From: Evernia prunastri
Lineage: Eukaryota > Ascomycota > Lecanoromycetes > Lecanorales > Parmeliaceae
Assembly (NCBI GenBank): GCA_003184365.1
Contig: NKYR01000130.1
Span: 1-64,000 of the forward strand
DNA: 64,000 nt
Direction of reading: 5' to 3'
The notes under the pieces were generated by a model, which had not been told where the DNA came from, searched no databases, and saw only the letters and a list, made by a program, of their open reading frames with translations. This document shows positions 11,185-22,789 of the stretch, in pieces; the stretch's first letter is position 1, and every line of letters begins with the position of its first letter. The position numbers and the translations under genes are program-made.

Positions 11185-11400
11185 TTCATCGCACCACAGA
11201 ATGTGCAGAATGGAACGCCGTCCTCCTTCTCGATGAAGCCGACATATTTCTGGAGCAATGCTCCCTCCACAACATCCACCGCAATGTCCTCATCTCTGTG
11301 TTTTTATGAGAACTAGAGCACTACCAAAGGATCATATTCCTCACGACCAACTTGGTCAGCCAGATTGACGACGCCATTGCGTAGATTCTGGCGTCGGTGC
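11185..11400 (+). pseudogene. AAA-ATPase relic (Walker B region)
   Basis: On the plus strand one frame reads AVLLLDEADIFLEQ, then HNIHRNVLISVFL, a TGA stop at 11307-11309, then ELEHYQRIIFLTTN and QIDDAIA, then a TAG at 11382-11384. This is the Walker B and sensor-1 stretch of the fungal AAA family related to BCS1/proteasome ATPases (LLLDEAD, FLTTN). Both stops fit C-to-T changes of Arg (CGA) and Gln (CAG) codons. No Walker A region is visible upstream, so only a short internal piece remains. Confidence 0.75.
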
Positions 11401-11893
11401 TTGCGTCGAAGGTGAGAGACATTAGTACTCGGAAGATCCGGCATCCGTCGACCTCGCAGAAAAGGCTTTGCTTCAGTAAACGACTGCACAAAAATATATC
11501 AGTCAAGGTCTTCTCGTGAGCTTTCGTTCTGATTTGGGGGCTGACATAGTCAGATTCTCTAAGAGTATGGTATCCAGTGACGGCTTCACTCTGGCCCTTC
11601 CACATGGACAGTCTTACACCTCCTTGATCAAGCGTCAGGCCAGCCGTCTGCCAGGTACATCGGATTATCTGTTGACGGTCATGAATAATTTCTGGGGTGG
11701 CGATATAAAGCTCCGTTCGAGTAGCCGGTGCGGTAATGTTGGGCTTAATTTGGACCACAGTGCCCTTTTGGACGAAGCTGTCACTGATTTTCTGTATCTT
11801 GACCGGGACGCCGTGTTGATCACAGAGAGCGACGATTTGAGCAGCAGATGAGCGTGCCTTTTTGGACTTTGGCTTCGAAAAAAGGCTTCCCAT
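11313..11893 (-). CDS. Small hypothetical protein with N-myristoylation-type start
   Basis: Exon 1 is 11893-11546 and exon 2 is 11483-11313, joined in phase 0 by GTCAGC...TGTGCAG, giving about 172 aa. The protein begins MGSLFSKPKSKK: Gly2, Ser6 and a following basic patch match the N-myristoylation consensus, so membrane attachment is plausible. Residues 18-115 are a compact beta-rich-looking region (ALCDQHGVPVKIQK, GTVVQIKPNI). The second exon lies antisense to the AAA relic at 11185-11400, so that part of the protein would be overprinted on dead AAA sequence, or the second exon may be misjudged. A degraded copy of the first exon lies at 26985-27190. Confidence 0.5.
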
Positions 11894-12677
11894 TGTAATC
11901 TTTTTGTGGATAACAAAGGATGTTTGACATCGTAAATTGAGGCTATATCTCATTTCCATGATTTGGAAGGGTAGTGAAATAGTCTAGCATGCCTTACGAA
12001 AAACTAGGGGGTTGGTGCACCCTTCGGGTAATGTGATATCACTCAGGCATTAGCACGGAGCCTTCCCCAAGCTCATTACTCCAACGTCACCGTGGTGCAG
12101 GAGGCTGGAATAAAATAGAGAAGGGATACAAGACAGACTGCCAGCCTTGCTCATACAACCCGGTAGCAGCTTGACACGGCATCGAAGCCAAATGAATAAA
12201 GAAAGACCTCGAAATGGTAGCTCATTGGATACGGGATGCCTCTGCGGTCGAGCCCAACACTGGTTTCGTTGCAACGACAAACTTTAATGGCGGGATCCTG
12301 ACAAGGGAAAAGACGAAAGAAACCTAGACACCAATATTCTTTTAGTAACCTTTTTACTAGCGGATTTACCGATGTGACTCCACGGTCCTATAGGGTCATT
12401 AGACTGCTTCCGATCAGCATTTCCCTCATAGATCCCGGTGGACCTGCAGAAACACAACTCAGGCTTCTGACCACTAGAAGCAAGTTGTGGCCTACAATCG
12501 AGCGTGAAGTGTTGGCAATCTTTTTATAGTGTCGACCATAATCCCAAGGCTATGCCTACATGACCGGGGCATTGACCAAGGCCATATACGCATTAGAAAA
12601 ATGCGAAGGCAAAATAAAGAGACACGACTGAATCCCTAAGATCTCAACAAGTAAAAGCCCTTCGCTCGCCCCCTATC
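11894..12677. other. Intergenic, no gene seen
   Basis: Spacer between two minus-strand genes. The short frames inside have no splice or motif support. Confidence 0.4.
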
Positions 12678-14118
12678 CTACCACTTCATAAAAGGATCCG
12701 CTCGCTGGGCTAGTTCGAATTCCTTCCAGAATCTCGCCTTGCTTTGCCGCAGCTTTTCTTCACTCAAATCACTAACATATCTAATGAGACCACTGCCCTC
12801 GTCATACAGGCTCTTTTGGAAAATTTGGCAACCAATGAGGTCTATGTGATGCGGCTTGAGATGATACTCATTATTACGCCTCACGATGACGGTGCAGATG
12901 TCTTCCGAGTTACACTCTTTGTTCATCCAGTACTGACAGAAGATAATGTCCTCGAGCATACCTCGGCTGAGATTCCTCAGCGGGAGAGTTGGCAGGTCGA
13001 GACGGGAATCCCGATATTGCTATCATGAGTTATGTTAGAACTAATTTACCTTCATCTGGTGAAACTTACCTGCAATGGAAGTTGTCGCCTTGGAGGATCA
13101 CTAAAACCCGACGGCAAAGGAAAAACCGACCGATAGAAGCCCTTCGAGAGGCACAAGGACATTCGAAGTTGCGTATAATCAACCCGAACCGTTTCGAGGT
13201 GCCACTTTCCAACGTGTACATCTGGTATCTCGATTCCCTGGCCAATGAAATCTATCCAACCTCCCAGTTGCTTGTGAAACGCTTTCTTCTCCGTAAGAGA
13301 ACGATCGGAAGAATCAAAAAGCTTTGGATCCAAGAGGGTGATGTTAGCGTCGGAAAAGTCCAATCGATGAAGCTCGTCGTATACGGTCAGAATCCGACTT
13401 GCTTCGCATGGCAGCGACTTTCCCGACCCTCCATGTTCGTGGATTAGCGTCACAGCTGAATCCAGAGGATAGGATGCTGGACGTAGGATTCGAGATAACG
13501 CTGTTTCGGGATCAACTATGAGTCGTGGACAATACAGATCATCCCCAATCCATTCCAGGGTAAAAGGTGTGGCGTTCCACCGCAGAAATCTGATAATTTG
13601 AGGTAACGTAGAAGTCGTGCAGGCTGGTGCATGTCCAATGTCAGCAGCGACTGCTGCATCGAGCCTGGTAATTCTGGCGTCATCATTCTCTTCAACACCA
13701 CATACATATTGATCCAGGTGGTTCAATCCATCGGCAGGGTTTGACGACTCCGTGATCTTGTATTCATACACCTCTTCATCCCGGCTGCAAGCAGATCGTT
13801 GTCAGTGAGTATCAAAATTCAAGCAGAAACGTGTTACACTCACATCTCATTGACCGTCTTAAATTCGAGCTTTGAGGCTCTGGCCGCAACCTGCTGCTCG
13901 TCGGCTGATTTATTCTTCTTACTCACCGGTTGGTTGGCTTCTCCAGCGGTTGGTGGGGTCTGATTTGCTTGAGCGGCTTTCAACAGTCCCAGCAATTGCT
14001 GGACGTGCTTTATGGTAAGGACTTGGTTATATAAGAATAGTGCAGAACTGCTGGGAGAGGTCTCCGGGGGTCGTAGAGAGATAGGCGCATTTGGAACAAT
14101 AATATCTGTTGGGCCCAT
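12678..14118 (-). CDS. Hypothetical protein, 443 aa, three exons
   Basis: Exons 14118-13844, 13784-13070 and 13019-12678 join in phase with GTGAGT...TTGCAG and GTAAGT...TCTAACAT...GATAG introns; total coding length is divisible by three. Residues 1-80 are polar and low-complexity with a KKNKSADEQ linker. A block at 80-100 (KLEFKTVNEI, EVYEYKITES) resembles the short tether seen upstream of the N-terminal DUF in fungal AAA proteins. The middle contains RFLRWNATPFTLEW, CPRLIVDPETALSRIL and ILTVYDELHRLDFSD. The C-terminus ends in a charged helix (KLRQSKARFWKEFELAQ). I see no catalytic motif and no known family. The intron signals and exon continuity make the gene itself convincing. Confidence 0.75.
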
Positions 14119-15250
14119 GGTCCTGGCGATAGAATAGTTCCCAACGACAAAGATCTTTAGAGCAATTAATATAGATGTATTTGCGAGTACAAGGACTTTG
14201 CTCTGTCTCGTGACTAATAAGCGATATTTGAGTAAATCTGAAGTAGGATACTTCGTGTTCGTAAGGGGAGCTCTACAAGTCCGCTAGTCTGGGTGGGCTG
14301 TGGCATGACGAGTGATCTGAGGTGGGGAGCTGGAAACAGCTGGGGAGGAGGTCTATATATCTTTTCCCAGAGCTCAACCGGGCCCATCCTTCTGCGCACC
14401 TCAAATGTCTCCTGTATACTCTCTTCCCTCTTTTGCGGCGAAGATGCCCTATCGAGGATACCATTCCATACACGGACACAAGGACTCTATTGCAGTAGCG
14501 GGTTGTAAATGGCGCTTGCCAAGACGAATTGTTATCTTATGTAAAGACGACATCAATCGTAATAAAGAGCTTTGGAAATGTAGCAGCTAATTGTGACTAG
14601 AAAGATAATTGTTGCTGTCCTGCGCATGAGCAGACCAAGGTCGATGGAGAGGCGAAAAAGTGAATATGATTGGACCGCACGACAATATCTTGCACATTGT
14701 TCTTGACTTCTGGAGGTCAGCGGACGAACGATACGACTACCATACTTTAATTTGCGGAATTTGGGAGGAAAGTATTCGAATTGATTGGCCATGGAACATG
14801 AGAATGGTTACCGAGGTTCGGTACGGAATTTTGTTAGACCGAAAATGAAGGCGCAGTTGGGGTGGTGCAAAATAATACGCGATTGGTGGGAGTGATCAGC
14901 CGCTAACGGCATTCAGTCTCACATCCTGTCTTGTCCCGCTCTGTGCCTATCTTTCTGGGCGCCTCAAACGTGTCATGCATAATCTCTTTCCTTTCCTCAA
15001 CAAATGCATGGACCTAAATCGATAATACATTGGCCGCAACGACTAGTCGTGGTTGCTAGAGATTGTAAACAGAGATTCATTGGCCACAGGCGCGCTAGGC
15101 AATAATTCTGGCTACTCTATTTTGAAAGTTTAGCAGACCTGCATAAACTACTGAAGTGCCTAAATTAAAAAAGAAGCTCAAAATTAAAACTCATAATTTG
15201 TAACCACCGAGTACTTTCTCAAATTGGCAGTGATTCATAAATCTTTGAGC
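14119..15250. other. Intergenic with a degenerate direct duplication
   Basis: Two blocks, about 14380-14600 and 14930-15150, share the same order of elements: G(C/T)GC(A/G)CCTCAAA(T/C)GT, a pyrimidine-rich TCTCTTTCC run, a (G/A)TTGTAAA(T/C) element, and GAAA(T/G)T(T/G)TAGCAG. The similarity is patchy, like an old tandem duplication of promoter or transposon-derived DNA. No gene is called. Confidence 0.4.
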
Positions 15251-16516
15251 ATGTCCGCAACTGTCGTACTGTCGCAGTTGACGACTCTCGTTGAAAAGTC
15301 TGAGCAACTGAGAGAGAGATTCCGGAAAATCTATCCAACAATCGACCAGTGGAATACTCTGAGTGATTTGAGCTCAAAGCTTGAAGATGCGGCAACGAAG
15401 CTTCAAGAAGAAATCAGGATGCTGAGGGAATCGCGAACAGAGCGAGCATGGCAGGAAAGCGAGAAACATAGATCTCATGCACAGTCAGCGAGGGGTGACC
15501 TTTTCGCAAAGGGTCGATTGGCGCAATCAGCAGTCTTCAGGAGGAATATTGTCACGATATTTCTGGGCCCAAAAGATTCGACATTCGATTCAGAGGACAC
15601 AAAGTTCAAGAAGGACTCTACGCGTAGGAGGTGTGAAACAATCCGCGGCTTGAGTCCTGACGGAGTGATCTCATGGGCGATTGCTTACGCACCTACCCTT
15701 TGGGCCGGAGGCTCGATGCCATCGGACGTATTCGATTGCCTTGTGGACGGTATCGAACCGGAAGTGATCCAGAAATGGCCAGCAGTGATACAAGACACGC
15801 TACACAAGCTCAAGGAAGATGAAGAATCTCTACATAGGTCTCCTGGATATAGCGAATTTTTTGCAGGTCAGGTCTACCACATTCGCCGAAACAAGAGTAT
15901 GGAAGTGACTAGTGTCCAGCAATAGACGATCCATCGATCCAAATGGGAAATCTAGCACGACGGAAACGACGTAGGCGTATCGAAGACGAATGCGCAACGC
16001 TTCGACAATCCGATGAACCTCTCGAAGCTCAACAGTTGGCGCAGAATGAACGAGCAGATGCCTTTCAATCAAATCATGGTACGGTATCGATTCTGGGAAA
16101 TACTGTGCCTCATCGGGCTCCACGGACTCCGCCTGCACAGGCCATGATTCAAAGGCATGGATATGGAGAAGCCCAGGAGATAGGGAGGCGTAAGCGAGGA
16201 GGCTTTCAATATACACACAGCACTGCTAATAATATCTACTTCAGACATTCAGTACATGTTCTCGAAAGCACCAAACAGTCAGATACCATTCTTAGGTAAC
16301 CTCCTTTCCGACGCGGTTCAGACCAGTCATCACTGGGAAATGGAAAGGACGCTTGGAGAAGATACGACGGACTGCTTGACTACAATGATTCCCGAGGACC
16401 GGAACCAAGACATCTCTTTAACCTTGTGGGTGGGTCTAGAAGCAGGACTTCGATTGAACGACATCTTTAACCTGCGGCCGATGTGGTCATCTTCACACGG
16501 CCATCTATCACTCTAA
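15251..16516 (+). CDS. Hypothetical protein, 385 aa, with basic coiled-coil centre
   Basis: Exons 15251-15866, 15920-16189 and 16245-16516 join in phase (1 and 1); intron 2 has a GTAAGC donor, a TGCTAATA branch and a CTTCAG acceptor. The N-terminal 75 residues form a heptad-like helix (VVLSQLTTLVEKSEQLRERF, LEDAATKLQEEIRMLRES). Residues 205-245 hold a strongly basic helix (LARRKRRRRIEDE) followed by a Gln/Glu-rich helix, a possible nuclear signal or DNA-binding basic region. The last exon contains HHWEMERTLGEDTTDCL. The family is not recognised. ATG 15251 is the first in-frame ATG. Confidence 0.7.
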
Positions 16517-17554
16517 CCTTGAAACCGGCAGGAACACGACTCTTCCCGACTTCGGTGGTATTCTTGTGTTCCCAGTACGATAGGGTATTGTCCGCTGCTT
16601 TAGGGTCATATATCGTGATATGTGTACCTCTGCATGTTATCCATCGGTCGTGATCTACCCCCTCAAACAGGTGACTCGGTAGATACTCTTCTTCTCCTTC
16701 AAGCGCTTTATCCCCACGTTGGGTCTAGACCTTCAGTCAACTTCAAGTATGTATTGTGCACGTTCAAATGGTCTAACACACCTGCTTGGACATGATCAAC
16801 AACTGGTGTGCAGCGAAAAGCGCCCGTGCCGGGAAAGTAGACCTATCCCACGTCAACATAAGCTTTCCATGCTCTAAAATGGATCCTCACGGTGCCTTTG
16901 CCAACCAGGAGCAGATGGTTGTGTAGGCTATATACTAAATTTTCTCAAACCCCCGATATATCCAGTGGCTTGCGCGATGTTGTTGAAGTAGACAAGTATG
17001 ATGCGATATTGAAACGTGCCTGTCGCCTACCTGGCATAAGTAAGCTTTAAAGACAGTAGTGTGGATCGCAAAGGTCAACTTGTACTGACTTTCTCTGTGA
17101 GGTATTTGAACTGCGCCGATGGGAAGTTACGGAGCGGAGTCCACGGGTTGAGAGGCAATCTACGAGGGGTTTCCACGCAGAATAAGGGTGATGAAACAGA
17201 GTAAAACAGCACAAGAATAGGTGGAAGCGAATGTAATTAAGGGTAGGGATAGCCTGGACGCTGGTGCCCAACAGATGTTAAGAGCTGTCTCTCAGTAGAG
17301 TACAACATAGGACAAGCATTATTGGCGGGTCTCGCTCAGCTTGATAGGCGAGTTTTTATGCGCCAAAGGATAGGCTGGCGAAGAGCTGGACTCGAAGCAA
17401 AAGCAATGAACACACAGTAGAGGCTTCACGTCAGGTGGCCTTTTGAAACATTACCTCGGCTTTTGCATCTAGGGACACGCAGAGTTCTCCTTGGCGGTAG
17501 CAATGGTACCACCTGCGGATATGTGATACCTTCTACAGAGAGCTAATTGGTTCG
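16517..17554. other. Intergenic, no gene seen
   Basis: The region lies between two convergent genes. Short frames are present on both strands, but none has motifs or good splice sites. Confidence 0.4.
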
Positions 17555-19645
17555 CTAATAGCTACAAGCCAGTGGACCACATGTGGGGAGAAGCCTTTGG
17601 TTTCGGTTTGTCGTTAATGCGGCTCCCATGAGCTTGTAAGCCTGCCTCTTCTTACCGTTGCGGGCTTTTTGTATACCCTGCGATTGCGCCGCACTGACTT
17701 GGTGACGGGACTGGCGTCTCACGTTCTTTGTTCTTTCGGATTTTGTGACATTATCAGGTATTGCTCGGGAAGAGTTTTCGTTCGAATGATACTGTGTACT
17801 GGATTGATGTAACAGGTCTACCTTCTGTGTGATAGAGGTGGTGGCTTGACCTTCTGTTCCAACTCGCCGCTTTTTCTTCGATCTCCTGCGTTTGACGATA
17901 CCATTAGGCTTCTCAGTCCGTGTCCTTGCTACTTTAGTCCGCTCCCGCATAGCAGTGACAGCGTCAGACCTAGGTCGAAGCCTCTCGCGCCAACTCGTCG
18001 GGCCCTCAATCCTCGTTCTTGGTCGAAGCCTACTCCGCCAGATTGTCTGATCCTCTGGCATAGCAATCTTCGTCCTGGGCTGAGGATGTGCTCCTCTGGA
18101 TAGGTTTTCCCGAAGCCGGCGCGTTTCTTCAGGTGCCATGACTGAATCCGATGCGCTATCTGGTAACAGATCCTTTGGCCAAGAACATACTGGATTTCTT
18201 GCCTTGTGAACCAGCTCTTCGGAGCCAATATCTGGACTCGGCTGCGGCGATGTACGGAGCCGCGTCTTTAAACGTTGCTGGTGTTCCAAGTTCCTCCACC
18301 GACGTATTGTGGCGATCATTTCGTCTTCAGTATCGTCATGATCCAGCCAATCACGGTCCCGCCACACGATATCCAGTTCATCTAGCAGCGATGGTGGGAG
18401 GGGAGTATCAGCTGCTGTGGGTCCGGAGTTCCCGTTGATCATTGACTCTATCCAGCGTGACGTTTCGATCATTCGTAGCTTTTTCCCCTTGTCGGTGGAA
18501 TAACCGAACGCTGTTTTGATCGCATCTAATCCATTGTTCAAATATTGTGGCTTCGGGAGTCGTTTGATCTTGGTTTTGGGATCTTGCCACCAGGATGACG
18601 GTGGCGTCCTTTGTCCGGTAACAAGCCCACAGTTTCTCCAGAATGCAACCAGTGCCTGCATCTTTTCCTCTGCCTCTCTGAGAAGGGCCACGTACTTTCT
18701 CCTTCCATATCGGATTGCCTCCCGGTCTATTTCGTTCAGATCATCCACCAAATCCGCTGGCCAAGTCCTGTAAATAGAAAGTGGGTCATCTGCCAACATC
18801 GAGTCGGGGTTTCCCTCCTTCCAGCGACAGATCGCTTCCTCTCTTTTGACCGTTGCACTATCATACTCTTCATCATATACTCTAGTCCCTTGATCGTTGG
18901 CATTATTGCGCAATGTCATGAGTCCCTTGACCAGATACCAAGGAAAGAGTGTTCCGCCCGGATTGCGTCCCATATCCCTCAATAAGGGCAAGTCGGGCAA
19001 AGGCGTCAATTCCGCGCCGGATTTGACTATAGCCCACCGATCCTTTATTTCTCGACGATACTGACCAGTCAACTGACCTCCTAATCGCTTTTCCATATGT
19101 GTCACCGCAGATAATTGTTCGAGTAGCCAGTCTGGATCCGGTGGCAGTCTCTCAACGCCTTCTTCTTCCAACGGTGTAGGGCTTTTCCACGACATGGGAG
19201 GATGACGGAACTTGCGGAGTTCGAAGTTGTCGGAAGGCTTTAACATGGATAGTCGCGCGATCAGATCCTCCGGCTCTACATAGCCTTGCTTCAACTTCTC
19301 GGCTTTGAGCATGGCAACTGCCCCTGGCCAGGCGGTTTCCGAAACAGACAGGCATTGCGATTTCCCCTCGTAGTATTGCGGGGATCGTAGTTCGAATATT
19401 TCACAGTGCATTGCCCAATATTTTTCAAAAAGGGCCCGTCTCTGCTCTGATGTCAACACCGAACCGTCGTAGTCGAATTGAATTCCCAATGCCTCTGCCT
19501 GCTCCACTAGTACCTCGTCGCCAGACTCTTTCGCCTCCTCGCAAAGTTCAAATGACGAGGTGTTGAACGTGGCAACATTTGGGTCGAAGTCGATCTCCAT
19601 GGCTTCTGGCTGTAACAATGGTGACCAGAGTATTGATTCAAGCAT
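17555..19645 (-). CDS. Large hypothetical protein with basic repeat tail, 696 aa
   Basis: A single long exon on the minus strand. A second Met at 19600 is an equally good start. The first ~430 residues are acidic and rich in Trp and Leu, with short alpha-helical stretches (EQRRALFEKYWAMH, EREAIRYGRRKYVALLREA-like blocks). From about residue 530 the tail is very basic and has a repeated WRxRLRPR motif (WRSRLRPRTR and WRERLRPRSD, ~20 residues apart), then RRRSKKKRR, a strong nuclear signal. The arrangement suggests a nuclear protein that could bind nucleic acid, but I do not recognise a family. Its start faces the FHA-kinase gene, with about 530 bases between them. Confidence 0.75.
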   Translation of the reverse strand: MLESILWSPLLQPEAMEIDFDPNVATFNTSSFELCEEAKESGDEVLVEQAEALGIQFDYDGSVLTSEQRRALFEKYWAMHCEIFELRSPQYYEGKSQCLSVSETAWPGAVAMLKAEKLKQGYVEPEDLIARLSMLKPSDNFELRKFRHPPMSWKSPTPLEEEGVERLPPDPDWLLEQLSAVTHMEKRLGGQLTGQYRREIKDRWAIVKSGAELTPLPDLPLLRDMGRNPGGTLFPWYLVKGLMTLRNNANDQGTRVYDEEYDSATVKREEAICRWKEGNPDSMLADDPLSIYRTWPADLVDDLNEIDREAIRYGRRKYVALLREAEEKMQALVAFWRNCGLVTGQRTPPSSWWQDPKTKIKRLPKPQYLNNGLDAIKTAFGYSTDKGKKLRMIETSRWIESMINGNSGPTAADTPLPPSLLDELDIVWRDRDWLDHDDTEDEMIATIRRWRNLEHQQRLKTRLRTSPQPSPDIGSEELVHKARNPVCSWPKDLLPDSASDSVMAPEETRRLRENLSRGAHPQPRTKIAMPEDQTIWRSRLRPRTRIEGPTSWRERLRPRSDAVTAMRERTKVARTRTEKPNGIVKRRRSKKKRRVGTEGQATTSITQKVDLLHQSSTQYHSNENSSRAIPDNVTKSERTKNVRRQSRHQVSAAQSQGIQKARNGKKRQAYKLMGAALTTNRNQRLLPTCGPLACSY

Positions 19646-20176
19646 CGTAATATTCGGAAATCGGACAACATCGTCATGCTGTGGCAGGGAGAAAGAGGAG
19701 CGGACTTCTACTGCTCATAACACTTAGTAGGGTCAGTTCGTGCCCAGGGTAGAACAGTTGTGTTTGCAGTGAACCATAGGCTGGTGGGAGGAAGTTCGTG
19801 AAGAATTAAGGATTGACTTCGGAAGTTTGCGGAGCCAGAGGCGAATAAACATTTACGCCTTAATCAATCGCGCCTTCGGAATTTCGCCGGGGATGAGAGA
19901 AAATTTGATGGTTGCGGACGCTGATAAATCTACCCGCTCACTAAGGCCAACAGAGGGAACTAATGATTGGCTCTAAGTACATTCAAACTCAACTTTAATT
20001 TTACTATTAAAAGGGATGTGTTGCGATTTTCGGTGTACTTTACGCGAATAATCCCCGGCGCGTTTTCCCAGCCCCGCGATTGAACAACATTCTTGGCGAG
20101 GCGAGGCGTGGTGCAGGCGATAACAAGGAAATGAACAGAGACCCCTTGCTCACAATTCTTTTCGCACTCCTTGAAG
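19646..20176. promoter_or_regulatory. Divergent promoter region
   Basis: About 530 bases separate the starts of the minus-strand basic-tailed protein and the plus-strand FHA-kinase. No TATA-like element stands out. The region may serve both genes (inference from layout). Confidence 0.35.
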
Positions 20177-22789
20177 ATGGCAGACTCAGAGAATTTCGTA
20201 GCCCAAACCATTCTATATCTTAGACCACAGACAGCAGATAGCGAGGTATTAGATATCCTCGCTAACGAGCCTTATGTCTTCAACGTAAGTCCACCTTCCG
20301 AACCTGTTGATATTCCCCTAGAAGGGATCCCTAACCTTTTCCCCGCAACCCACTTTCCCTATAATGCTCTATACGATCACGGTGGAGGGTCTCGCGAAAG
20401 CACGCCTGGCCTATACTCCATTTCCCCGAGAGTTCTGAGACTTGGATTCGATTCTATTGAAGAGCCATCTGTTCGAGGTTTCGAATTCGGATCTCGACCT
20501 AGCTCCGACGTCAAAGTGCCCTACTACGGCGGTAAACCGATAAAGGATGCTGCCTACTTTCGAATGCATTACAATTTCAACAGTGGCGCGCTATTGATCA
20601 CGGCTTTGGACAAGATAAAAGTTGGATCTGCCCGTTTGAAAGAGCAGCAGTCTCTACTTCTCATGGCCGGCACGAACATTCATTGCGGAGGTGAATTTGA
20701 GTTCGTAGTCGAGTTCCCAGATATCAGTAACTGCGCCGAAGAGTATGAGCGGAACTATCAAGAGTATGCTGCCAAGGTCGGTTTCCCCGACGCCCCATAC
20801 TTGGTATCTTCTCGAGAGGATTTACCGCCCATTGGCGCTGAACACAGAAGCAAGGCCATACTCGGCAAAGGGGCTTTCGGAGAGGTTCACAAGGCATTGA
20901 AAATCAAAGACGGGAAAGCTTTTGCCATCAAGGTCCTGAGTGGAGGAGGAGAGCGTGAGATGAACGAGGTCAATATAATGAGCAGGCTTTATCATGTGGG
21001 TTAGTCCGTACTTGTTCCGTGGTATATACTGATATGTGAGAAGGAGAATATTGTCAAATACGAGCACGCCTTCAGACTCCCTAGTGGCCAGACATGTATC
21101 GTGATGGAGCTTGCCGTCAATGATCTTAAGACGTTTCAGGAAGCCAGGCAAACCGGCAAGCGCAGATCCTATTTGTCTCTGCAATGTATTCGATCTATCG
21201 GCCGGCAAGCCTTGTCAGGCCTCGACTACCTTCACGGTAAGGGTTGTATGCATCGGGACTTGAAACCACAGAACATACTGGTGACCAAATGGGATGCTAG
21301 AACGGATACTGCCACCATCAAGCTCGCAGACTTTGGTCTTGCAGGCATAGGCTCCGAGCATCAGACGTTTTGTGGAACCGAAGGCTACGTCGCCCCCGAG
21401 ATTATAGAGGCCCACGAGACGGCCAAAGTGCTTGAGCAGGAAAGGGACAAACGGATGAAGACATTTCGACCGAAACGGCTTCCCACGTACACCAACGCTG
21501 TTGATGTTTGGGCGATGGGGAAGATATTGCAGGAGTTGCTTCAGGATGTTCCTTCACATCTTCCTTCACCCCGTGGAAAGAGATTTCCAGTCAATAAAGA
21601 TCCAGCACTTCGTCTCATTAATCGAATGGTGGAGAACGATCCTAGGCGGCGACCGACAGCTGCCGAATGTTTGACAGACCCCTGGATGGTCACAATCGAC
21701 ACTGCCGGCAGTCAGCTGGCCCAAAAACGGCGCAGATCGCCTGCTCCGTCCATGTCGAGCCCCACTTCAAGCACCGAACAACCTCTCCGGAAAGTGATGC
21801 GAAGAGCATTTGCCGAGAGCTCAACAACCATGGTAATGAACGCCATTTGGTCACACAAGAGTTCGTATCATAATGGTTCCGCTCAAGCCCCACGTGGCGC
21901 GCCTCCTTCAAATGTAGATAAGAAGAGTCGCTCTTTAGTTGAGGAAGGCCAAATCCAACACGACCACCCTCAAGCAACTCAGCTAAATATACAATTTGAG
22001 GATGGTCGATTGTCGCTCACTGCTAATAGTCATGATAACGCACTGATGGGTCCGCTGGCCGCCACTCGAGAAAAAAGCTTCTCCGTAGCTATTTCGGCCG
22101 ATCATGCCAGTCCTCGAGGAGCGTCATCGTCAATGCAGGACGTAGTACGCAGGCTACTCACAGCCCTTCAAGCAGAAGGCTACGGCAAGAATGTGGCAGC
22201 TGCAGGCAACAGCACAGATGTGGCAGAGGTCCGCGACAAACTTTCACGGCTGAGCATTTCAAGTCTACAAGTTCGACAGAAGTCGCAGAGCTCAATTATG
22301 CTTGGACTTGAGTTTGACGATCAAAAGTGGACTAGCAGCTTCTGGAATGAAGGACGATCTTCCACCAGTCACAATGTCGGGCCACAATCAGCAAGTCCTG
22401 AAGAGCGAAACGATGCCGCCCCCGCCGATAACAATTCACGACCTCGTTCCTACCTTGAAGTGATGTTTGGTCAGGGCCCCCAACACTCATTCTTCGACCA
22501 GCCATCATGTCATGAGCCAGAAGCCGTCACACATACTGATCAATTCTCGATGCCAGCCATCACACTTGATGATGATCAAGTGGCGCGTTCGCTTATTCAT
22601 GATAGTTCGAGCCACGATCGTGGGAACACGGGTAACATTTCCGACCTTGCCCAATCAGGGCTGGGAAGCAATTCGACTGAGGCCAGTTCAGGCAAAGGGG
22701 TCACCTACCCTTGTAATTATGACGACCCAGTGGCGGACCTTTCCGTCGGTACTTGTGGATGGAACGACTTCATGGATTTAACTGCCTAA
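20177..22789 (+). CDS. FHA domain protein kinase (Ser/Thr), 854 aa
   Basis: Exons 20177-20995 and 21044-22789 join in phase 0 (intron GTGGGT...GAGAAG, 48 nt). Residues ~85-190 form an FHA-type domain (FGSRPSSDVKVPY, then FRMHYNFNSGALLI). The kinase follows: LGKGAFGEVHKA glycine loop, FAIKVL with the ATP lysine, HRDLKPQNIL catalytic loop, LADFGLAG magnesium motif, and GTEGYVAPEI activation-segment end. All key residues are present, so it should be active. A ~330-residue Ser/Pro-rich tail follows, containing the basic patch QKRRRSPAP. FHA plus kinase order recalls the Chk2/Rad53 class, but the tail and sequence suggest a fungal accessory family. A broken relative lies at 38650-40221. Confidence 0.88.

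Noticed and set aside
13380..13445. HEHGGSGKS in the 12.7-14.1 kb protein as a Walker A site
   Set aside because: The Gly five positions before GK is missing (Glu instead), and no Walker B or other NTPase motif follows.
15830..16216. Minus-strand open frame of 128 codons with protein-like text
   Set aside because: The plus strand has three exons with matching phases and good splice sites over the same DNA.
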